DNA of 64,000 bases from the NCBI GenBank assembly GCA_018806915.1, contig JAGKQI010000096.1:434001-498000 (forward strand), given 5' to 3'. The stretch comes from Phytophthora colocasiae. Its lineage: Eukaryota; Oomycota; Peronosporomycetes; Peronosporales; Peronosporaceae. A program made the translations under genes and the position numbers. This document shows positions 54,001 to 63,400 of this stretch, in pieces (the first letter of the stretch is position 1; every line of letters begins with the position of its first letter). The notes below the pieces were generated by a model, which was given only the letters and a program-made list of their open reading frames with translations, was not told the DNA's origin and ran no database searches.

Positions 54001-57000
54001 TCAAGCTCACGTCGAACTACACTCTGGATAATTTCGATGATGATCTCCGCGTTGTGCTGAAACGATGTGGTTGCGAAGCCGAGAAGATCTGCTTCATCTT
54101 TGACGAGTCCAACGTTTTAGACTCTGCTTTCCTGGAACGCATGAACGCTCTGCTTGCATCCGGTGAAGTACCCGGCTTATTCGAGGACGATGAATACACT
54201 TCGCTGATGCATGCTTGCCGTGAAGCTGTCCAGCGCGACGGTGTCATTGTCGAGAACACTGAGGACGAACTTTTCCGCTACTTCACCAAACAAGTGCAGC
54301 GAAACCTTCACGTTGTGTTCACAATGAATCCAGCATCAGGCGACTTCCAGAACCGTACCAACACCTCCCCTGCTCTTTTCAACCGATGTGTAGTTGACTG
54401 GTTCGGAACATGGAATGATCATGCGCTAGCACAGGTGGCTTACGAATTTACGAACACGCTTGATCTTGCTGGAGCCGCAGACTTTGTTATCCCAGGCGGT
54501 GCTGGAGATGTATTGGCGAAATTGATTCCTCACATTGCCACGGGAACGTTCCGTGATGTGCTGGTTGGAAGTATTGTTCAATTCCATCATGCAGTTCTAC
54601 TTCACATGCGGCGTCTTCAAAAACGTCACATGAAGTACAACCATATTTCTCCTCGGGACTACCTGGAATTCATTCGCCACTTTGTGTCGCTATATTCCGA
54701 GAAGCGTGCCCAGTTGGAAGACCAGCAACTGCACCTGAATGTAGGTGTGCAAAAGCTACAGGCCACACATGAGCAGGTGGCAGAATTGCAAGGCCAGCTG
54801 AGTCTTAAGGAGAAAGAGCTCAAAAGGAAGGACGTGGAAGCCAACGAAAAGCTCCAGCAAATGGTGCAGGAGCAAAATGAGGCCCAAGAAAAGAAAAAGG
54901 ATACTGAAACGCTTGCTGCTGATCTCGCTAGCAAGGATGAAGAGATCCGGTCGCGGAAGGAAGTGGTTGAGGCTGATTTGGCACAAGCCGAGCCTGCGCT
55001 TCTGGATGCCCAGGCGTCTGTGAACTCGATCCGTAAGGCACAACTCGATGAGATTCGAGCGCTCGCGCGTCCTCCTGCTGCTGTTCGAATGACCATGGAA
55101 GCAGTTGCCGTAATGCTTGGCGAGTCGAGCTTGGATTGGGCTGACCTACGTCGCTTCATTCGTAAGGATGATTTCATTTCTCAGGTTGTGAATTTCGATT
55201 CCGAAAAGCTCACCTCTCGTCAACGCCACACGATTCAATCAAACTACGTGGACAAGGTTGATGAGTTTGACTATGAAAAGGTGAATCGTGCGTCGAAGGC
55301 TTGCGGTCCTTTGTACAAGTGGATTGTTTCACAACTCAATTACACCAACATCCTGCATAAGATTCAACCGTTGCGAGATGAGGTGCAGGAACTGGTTGAC
55401 AAGTCATCGGATCTGCGCGAGAGATACGAGCAGGCAAAAAAGACGATCGATGCGCTCGAGATTCGTATCGAAAATTTTAAGCATGAGTATGCGGCTTTGA
55501 TCAATGAGGCGCAGATCATCACGAATGGCATGGCTTCTGTATCCAAGAAGGTAGAGCGTTCTGTGGCGTTGCTGAAGAGTTTGCTGCAAGAGAGCGAAAG
55601 GTGGGAAGCTGGATCAAACGACTTCGACGCTCAGATGAAGACTCTTGTGGGTGATACGTTGCTGTCGTCCGCGTTCCTCACGTACATTGGTTTCCTTGAT
55701 TTCCAGCAGAGAAAGATTTTGGTTCAAGATTGGCGCGATATCTTGGATGCGATGGGAATCGTCACAAAATCACAGTTGAGCTTCGTCGACTACCTGTCAC
55801 GTCCGAATGAACAGTTGGAATGGCAAATGAGCGACCTGCCTTCGGACGAGTTGTGCTACGAGAATGCTATTATTCTGCAACGCTTCCACCGCTTCCCACT
55901 GATTATCGACCCATCTGGACAAGCAAACAATTTCATCATGAAGTACTACAGTCTCAAAACAAGTACGAAGATTGCGCAAACGTCCTTCCTGGATAGCTCG
56001 TTCATGAAGGTGCTAGCCAGTGCTATCCGCTTTGGCACTGCTCTTTTGGTTCATGAGGTAGAAAACATCGATCCGATTCTGAATCCGGTGTTGAACCGTG
56101 AGCTATACAAGACAGGCGGGCGCGTGTTGATTCGCCTTGCTGGTGAAGAAATCGACTACTCCCCGGACTTCCGACTTTTCTTGATCACGAGGGATCCATC
56201 GTGCCGTTTCTCTCCTGACATCTGCAGCCGTGTGACCTTCGTAAACTTCACGGTTACTCCTAGTTCGTTGGAGAGTCAGGGGCTGAGCATTCTTCTTAAG
56301 AGTGAACAGCCTGAGGCAGAGGAAAAGCGCAACAATCTTCTCAAGTTGCAAGGCGAATACCAGGCAAAGCTGCGCGAGTTAGAGGATTCTCTACTGCAGC
56401 AGATTAACAACGTGCAGGGCAACATTCTTGATGATGATCGGGTCATCAATGCTTTGGAAAGTATGAAGGCGGAGGCTGCCCAAATCTCACAGCAAGTGGC
56501 CGAGACAGAAACGACAATGGCAATTGTGGAAGAGGCAACAAGTCGTTACCGTCCGCTTGCGAAGGCAAGTTCACGTCTGTTCTTTGCTCTGGAGAATTTG
56601 TCGTCGGTTCACTTCCTGTATCAGTACTCGCTCGATTTTTTCCTCTCCTTGCTGGCAAAGGTTTTGGCGAAGCCTAGTGATGGAGGTGATACTGCTCGTC
56701 TGGCCGGTATATCTACCGGATTGTTTGTGCAGCTCGCTCGCCGTGTCAGTCGAGGTCTTGCCGAAAACGACAAGCTTATGTTTGCGCTGCGACTGTCTCA
56801 AATTTATCTTGAGCTGGAGCAGCACAGCGCTGCAGTTGCTGAAGCGAAATCGACTATGGATGACAGCAGATCCTTTGATGGACCTACGGACGAAGACATG
56901 GATATGTTGTTAGGAAGCTCGTCAACGTTCTTCAAGACCGATTCTAGTGCACAACGCGCCGAACTCGAGCAACTGCTGCCAGCTTTCTCGAAAACTGAGA

Positions 57001-59186
57001 TGGACCAGTTGTTGAAGATGATGAAACTATCGACGTTTAAGCACCTCGAGGCCCACGTACGTGAACACGCTGCTGAATGGAACACCTTTGTAAAGACTCC
57101 ATCGGCCGAGGAAGCTCTTCCAGCGGACTGGGATGCCGCAGTGTTGGTAGCTTCGACGAGTCCACGCCGTGCCGCATTCCGAGACATGATTGTTATTCAT
57201 TACCTCCGTCCTGATCGAATCATGTTCGTATCAGAACGATACATCGATCTGGTATTCACGACATCGTTCCCATGGCGTGGTGAGATTGAGCTGTCCAAAA
57301 ACGTTGAAGAAGACACCCAGGCAACGCGTGGAATTCTGTTGTGTTCAACTACTGGCTTTGACCCAAGTGCCCAAATTGATGAACTTGCGGCAGTCCAGCA
57401 AAAGAAGTACAACTCGGTTTCTATGGGTTCATCAGAGGGTTTCGATGCGGCCGAAAAGGGTCTTAACACAGCTTTGAAGCACGGTACATGGCTACTGCTG
57501 CGCAATGTGCATTTGTGCCCGTCTTGGCTGATAAGTGTGGAGAAAAAGCTGTACAACGCTCGCGAAAGTGTGCATCCAGACTTCCGTTTGTTCCTGACGA
57601 GCGAGATTAACCCGAACTTGCCTGTGAATCTCGTCCGCATGTGCGATATCTTCGTGTTTGAACCCCCCAGCGGCATGAAGCTGAGTATGGTACGATCGCT
57701 GGATACTGTCGCAGCTGACCGCATGAACCGATCGCCAGCCGAACGTGCACGCTTGTATCTGCTGCTTGCTTGGTTCCATGCTTTGGTTCATGAGCGACTG
57801 CGTTTTGTGCCAATTGGCTGGTCAAAGACATACGAGTTCAGCCAGTCTGACTTCCGTGGTGCTTGCGATGTTATTGACCGCTGGGTGGATTCGGCAGCAA
57901 ATGGCCGTGCTCATGTTGCACCCGATAACATCCCGTGGACGGCGATTAGAACAACGCTGAGGGAGTCGGTATACGGTGGTCGTGTGGACAATACGTTCGA
58001 TCAAGAGCTGATGAACTCGCTTTTGGAGCACGTGTTTACAGCAGCTAGCTACGAAAACACTTTTGAGCTTGTTGCACCTGGTGAAGGCAAGAACTCAGGA
58101 CTTGTGATCGCGGAGGGTAAGACTAAAGCACAGTTCATGGACTGGGTCCTTGCTCTCCCCACGACCAACCCACCTTCATGGATGGGCCTGCCACGCTCCG
58201 CGGAGACAATGGTGCTCATCAGCCAGGGTGCACGTATGCTGCGTAACCTGCAAGTGATGCAGGACTTTTACGGGAGCGAAGGTGGAGACGATAATACTGG
58301 AGGAGACGACGACAGCAAGATGGTGCTGGGCACAGCGGCTAGCGATGGCGAGGATGCAAGACCGAAGTGGGTGCAGGACCTTGATCGACGTGTTGGCGCT
58401 TGGCTCCAGCTCTTCCCCGCTGAGGGACTTGCAGTACCTACTGTTCGTGATCCCGTACACTTCGGCAACCCTGTCTATCGTTGCATGTTCCGCGAGCTGG
58501 AACTTGGATCCCAATTCGTTGGCAGTGTCGTTGGCTTGTTGCGCACGATACAACAAGTATGTGCCTACAAGGCCAAACCATCGAATGAAACTCGAGAGGC
58601 CATGCGAACACTCTACCGTGAGCAAGTTCCGGAACAATGGGCTCAACTGTACCGTGTCTCTGACGAGCTCAGCTTGAGCGAGTGGCTCACAGACTTCTCT
58701 CGACGTGTTCACCAGTTGAATGCGTTAGCCCAGGTTGCTCCGACGGAAATCCTGCAGCAGGCCGGTGGTATCTGGCTGGGCGGATTCTTTTCCCCGGAGG
58801 CTTTCGTGACAGCTGCACGCCAGAGTGCTGCTGCTGATCTTGGATGTTCGTTGGACGAGTTACATCTGCTAGCCGATGTGGAGGACCCTTCAGCTGTGTC
58901 TAATAGTGGCTTCACTGCCCGTGGACTCCTGCTCGAAGGCGCTACTTGGAACTTTACCGGATTTGCGCCATCGAACGAGATCCGCAACAGTTTATCTGCC
59001 TTGCACCTTCGCTGGGCCCCGCGGAGCGAGGAATCGGAGCACCTTCGACTGCTGCCGGTGTACTCGAACTCCAAACGCGAGAGACTGTTGTTCTCTGTAG
59101 CGGTGAACATCGAGGACGCTACTTTCCCGAAGACTCAGTGGGTGCAGCGCTCGGTGGCTTTGGTGCTATGGGAGCTGCAGATCTAG
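45069..59186 (+). CDS. DYNC1H1: Cytoplasmic dynein 1 heavy chain
   Basis: Minus-end-directed microtubule motor subunit, 4705 residues in one uninterrupted exon. The tail (about 1-1400) and linker precede six AAA modules. P-loops: AAA1 near residue 1926 ([15 protein letters not shown], followed by [19 protein letters not shown]), AAA2 near 2234 ([16 protein letters not shown]), AAA3 near 2605 ([12 protein letters not shown]) and AAA4 near 2954 ([19 protein letters not shown]). The antiparallel stalk coiled coil runs from about 3200 to 3580, with the microtubule-binding domain at its tip ([19 protein letters not shown] start). AAA5, AAA6 and the C-terminal domain complete it. [27 protein letters not shown] and [16 protein letters not shown] identify cytoplasmic dynein 1 rather than axonemal or IFT dynein. 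Length fits the family. The start at MASSTEAAA is the first ATG of the frame. Confidence 0.97.
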   Translation: [4705 protein letters not shown]

Positions 59187-59479
59187 ATGGGTGAATGATG
59201 TCCCATGATGAGGCAACTAGCGTGTGCTAAGCTAAATACATATCTACGTGAAGTCTCTTACTTTGTTGATGTACAGCTTAAATCTTTGGGTTGTGATGAC
59301 AGGGTGTCTCTCGCAAAAGTTTTTTTTTCTTCTGCTTTATGGTTTGTTGACTTTTCTCAACGAAGAGAGGAAACTCAAACCAGCGACCTCATTCTCCAAT
59401 TTGCTTCCAAGTTGGCAACCAAGTAACAAACACGCTTCCAATCTCACTTCACCGTCTTTCTCCATCGACCTCAACAATC
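59187..59479. other. Dynein 3' flank and elicitin promoter
   Basis: No gene. The stretch 59396-59479 matches the hAT-split promoter upstream of the elicitin pseudogene. It contains a single CTCCAATC-like target (tccaatctcac at about 59437), the empty-site version of the hAT insertion. Confidence 0.75.
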
Positions 59480-60262
59480 ATGTTGTTCGGCATTTTGTTC
59501 TTCTTCCTTCTCTCGGTCTTCGGAGCTGTAGCTGAAGATGCCTGTCCCCCGACTGAAATCGTCAAATACGCAGAGCTGTACACTAGCCCACACCTGCACC
59601 CGTGCCAGAAAGCCTCCGCTGGGTTTTCGCTGGTTCCGCCTATGGGATACCCCACCGACCCTCAAGTCAAGGCCATGTGTGCATCCGACGCCTGTGTTGC
59701 GTTGATCAAGGATGTCCTCGAGTTGAAGCCCGCAGACTGCTTCCTGTCCTTCGCCGGAGCGAAGTTGAACGTATTCAAGATGGCGCACAGCTTCGAGGAT
59801 GGTTGCGCGAAACACCACGAAGAAGACAAGTATCGTCCAACCCCAAAGCCATCGAAGGAGACCGAGTATCACCCAACTCCCAAGTCGACCAAGTACGAGG
59901 CCCATCCCACACCGAAAACCACAAAGGAAGAGTACCATCCGACCCCAAAGCCGACGAAGTACTATAAGAGCCCAAAATCAACGGAAAGTGGCAAGAATTA
60001 CCCGACGAAGTACTACCCCACGACGAAGCCTGCCGATGACAAATACTACACTCCGAAGCCGACGGACAACAAAGGCCACTACCAACCGGAAGAGCCAATG
60101 TTTGTCAAGTGCGATCATGCTGCTAATGCTTGTCCAAAGCACTGTGCGGAAAAAGAAATCGCGAAGGAAGCAGATGCAAAACCTCCGATGAACGGCACAG
60201 CATTTGAGCTTTTCCCGATGCCCAACACAACGTACAAGGCGACGGCATCACCTAAGATATAG
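59480..60262 (+). CDS. Elicitin-like secreted protein with Pro/Thr tail
   Basis: Oomycete elicitin family: small secreted, sterol-binding proteins recognised by plants as elicitors. 260 residues. Signal peptide at residues 1-19 (MLFGILFFFLLSVFGAVA). The elicitin domain follows, with six cysteines. The C3-x4-C4-x14-C5 spacing (MCASDAC ... ADCF) is canonical and the others vary, so this is an elicitin-like (ELL) member. From about 115 to 205 is a Lys/Pro/Thr-rich repeat (YHPTPKPTK, YRPTPKPSK, AHPTPKTTK), probably O-glycosylated and wall-associated. A C-terminal region with three more cysteines (VKCDHAANACPKHCAEK) follows. No GPI-type hydrophobic end. A broken paralog lies at 30411-31074. Confidence 0.9.
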   Translation: MLFGILFFFLLSVFGAVAEDACPPTEIVKYAELYTSPHLHPCQKASAGFSLVPPMGYPTDPQVKAMCASDACVALIKDVLELKPADCFLSFAGAKLNVFKMAHSFEDGCAKHHEEDKYRPTPKPSKETEYHPTPKSTKYEAHPTPKTTKEEYHPTPKPTKYYKSPKSTESGKNYPTKYYPTTKPADDKYYTPKPTDNKGHYQPEEPMFVKCDHAANACPKHCAEKEIAKEADAKPPMNGTAFELFPMPNTTYKATASPKI

Positions 60263-60468
60263 GCGTGCAATCTTGATATCTTTCGTCCAGTGATGGCAAG
60301 TTCTTTAAGTCCAGCGCTGTAGCTGCTACAGTGTAGCTATATTTTTCCAACATACCACAATGAACATTGTTTGCCTCGTGATATTGTATGATTCTGGAAC
60401 TTGCACCAACTGGTAGCAAGCCTCCTTCAGGATAGCTTGAACATCTCTTGTATTCACTTGGCTGAGAA

Positions 60469-63400
60469 CTATTTTGCCACACCGATACGCCTTTGCTGCA
60501 TCAGAGCAACAAGTACTGATCGCAAGTCCCCCACAGTTACACTGGTGGCAGATGAACCTTCTCCCTTTTGCTGTTGCTTGCATGAAAGCGTTGTGCGAAG
60601 TGCACGAAGCACATGCAACATGTCCACATGGTCTGGTTTAAGCATCAGTAACACCTTCAGCTCTGCAGCATCACGGCACTTCATACAGTACTCCAGAAGC
60701 AAAAAGTAAACAGAACCTGACGCGGTAGCACGGACACAGGCCTCCTCTTCTTGTTCGTCTTGCCCAGGTTTCTGTATGTCTTGGGGGTCATTCAGCATCT
60801 TCAAAAACCTCTTTTTACTCTCTTCGTAAAGATGGCACAGTAGAAGTGCTCTGCAAGCTTCCGCATGGTGCCCGCAATAACCCAGTAAATCCACGTAGGC
60901 TAGCAGCGAGGCTTGAGCTGCTTGTCCATCATTGCTCACCTTCCCTTGTAGTATTTTGTTCGTGAAAAATTCCAACGGAGGGAAAAGTGTTAACGCTCGT
61001 TCCGCATGCGACCGAGCGACTGGTTGATGACCAAACAATGAAAAGGTCCTTGGGCAGAAGCGCTCAACGCACCGGATGAATGGAAGCAATGACTTCGGCT
61101 CATATAGCAGATACAAGCGGCTCATCGACTCGAGATACATGTGCTTCGAAAATGACGAAGCCGCTACATGGCGGAAGTCTGACAGCATTCGTTCGCTATG
61201 GAAAAGACGATGACTGGGTGTCGCTCCTGCCCTAGTCGAACGGCGTGCAGTGTCGGATTGCTCTTGTTCCTTAAATGCCACGCCATCCAGCAGGAAGGAC
61301 TCAAGCTGTAGAAGCCATTGCTGTCCTTGCCGTTCTGAACTTGTGCTGCAACCGGCAGCGAAGCGTAAACTACTCATAGGACGTAGCTTCCGACTCAGTC
61401 GGAAATTGCGAGCATCCTCCGGGTCAAGCATTGAATCCTTGCGTTCAAGGTGGTTCTCCTCGGTAGGCGGTGCCGAGAAATCATCTCCATTGGCAAGCAC
61501 AGATGTAAGCTCGCTCACTGCTCGAATTGGTCTGGTGTTATAGTCCTCAGTGAAAGATTTGTTTAGATTATCGTCACTGCTTCTTCCCAAGCGAGCGAGC
61601 TTACGCTTCGCTAGGACAACCCAATTGGAAAGATGGTGAAGTGACTCCAGGTTGGCAGGCGTCAGTCGAAGCAACTGGTTGTCGTTCTTGCTCAGGTCGC
61701 CTGCACCATCTAAACGGCCGTACGAACGAATACCACTTGCCGCTTTGTAAATTGCAGCCACGTGTTGAGCCAGCTCATGAACAACGTGCTCTGAAGTAGC
61801 TCGATTATCAAGCAGTGCCAAAAGCAGTGCTGGACTGGATACAGTATGCCATACCGCCTCCCATGCCTCCGGATGACTTTGAGTTGGATCCATTGCTGAA
61901 GGTGTCACTCGCTCCAGAACTTCAAGGGCGTAACGTACTGCATCAAAGTGCATAGTACCTGATCCATAATCCTTCACTGCCAGAAATGCAGTCTCCGGGT
62001 CTTTTAGATCGGATCCAGACTTGCTTCCTTGTGGCTTGGCCTTTGGCTGATGCAATGCTGCCGCAACTGTTTTTGCTGGCGGCAGGCGAATGGTCCAGAA
62101 TCCACCAGGTGCCCATAGACCCACGGACGCCGCACCACCTGACATAGTCCAGAACTTGCACTTCCCATTTTGACGTTGTTGAGATGGCGTCGTAATTTCA
62201 TCGGGTAAGGCGACAGTCTCAAGCAGGTCGCCAGTAATGAGTGCGTATACGTGAAGCACATTACGAAATAATACTAGAAAAACGTGTCGATGCGCTGCAA
62301 CATCCAGGACTTCAGTATTCCCGTCGTCATGGTCTTGACTTGGGTGTTTCCACATCTCTAACATCATTAGCTTTCGCGCAACAAGAGTGTTGCAAGATCC
62401 ATTGTCATTGATGGAACCCTCATTGGTCGGAAAAGTTAAGGGTCCTGAAGACTTAGGTCTCACGATATATAATTCTCCATAATCCCGGCGCAGGATCACC
62501 AACTCACCCGTTACATTGTGTACACAGATCAGGATCTCAGGCATTTCTCTTTCTTCTTCAGTACAGAACACCTTGTTCCAGCTCAAGGTCACCGTTCGCA
62601 GAGACGCCGTTGAACTTCGAAAGAAAATACCTTGAGTTTTAGAAATCGTAAACAGACCGAGCTTTGAGCTCAACAGCTTCACAGCATCATCGCACGTCGG
62701 CTTAGGGTGAAAGGCACTTCCAACAACCACATCAGTAGCCCGCAAAGCATTCGTCGCGCGCTCAAAACGTAATCGTCGCAGTTTCAGCTTCGGTTCATGT
62801 TTCGTCGCAGTCGACCACCATGCAAATTCAGTAGCGCCGCTCGAACTCAATCCACTACTCCCTGTGTCACGCATCCCCGACATAATACTATCCATAGGTA
62901 AATCTGTCGTCGTAAAGGCTGCAACAGGGCGCGTCCATTTCAAGTTGGGGTTCTCCAAGAAACACAATCTGTTCAGAAACACCCACTGGTACAGATCAGC
63001 CTGCCACTCCCACAAGAAAGCCATACCGTCCTCTCTAGCCACGACACACCGTAACGGAGCTGCACTTCCGACCACTGTGGAGCCTGACGAAGAGTCTTTC
63101 ATTCCTCGACTAGTTTTGTGAGATTTCTGCAATCCCCCTCCACTGCGAATAAACCTGATAGAAATCACTTTACAGTCGAATCTCGCGCATAATAGTGGTG
63201 CCTTGATGAGCACACTGCCCTCTTTACCCCCTGCAGCCCGGGTATGAGGAGCAAAGAGCTCATGTAGTAGTTCTAACTCATCTAGTTGTTGGGCTGGTAA
63301 TTGTACCCCCGGGGTATTCTTTTTCCTGGACTGAGATGCACTTTGTTGCGATCTTCGCGCTGAAGGAGGCAAAGCGTCTAACACGTAGACAACACGTGGG

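Noticed and set aside
57200..58712. Minus-strand frames of 174 and 178 codons opposite dynein
   Set aside because: Antisense shadows of the dynein C-terminus. No conserved motif.
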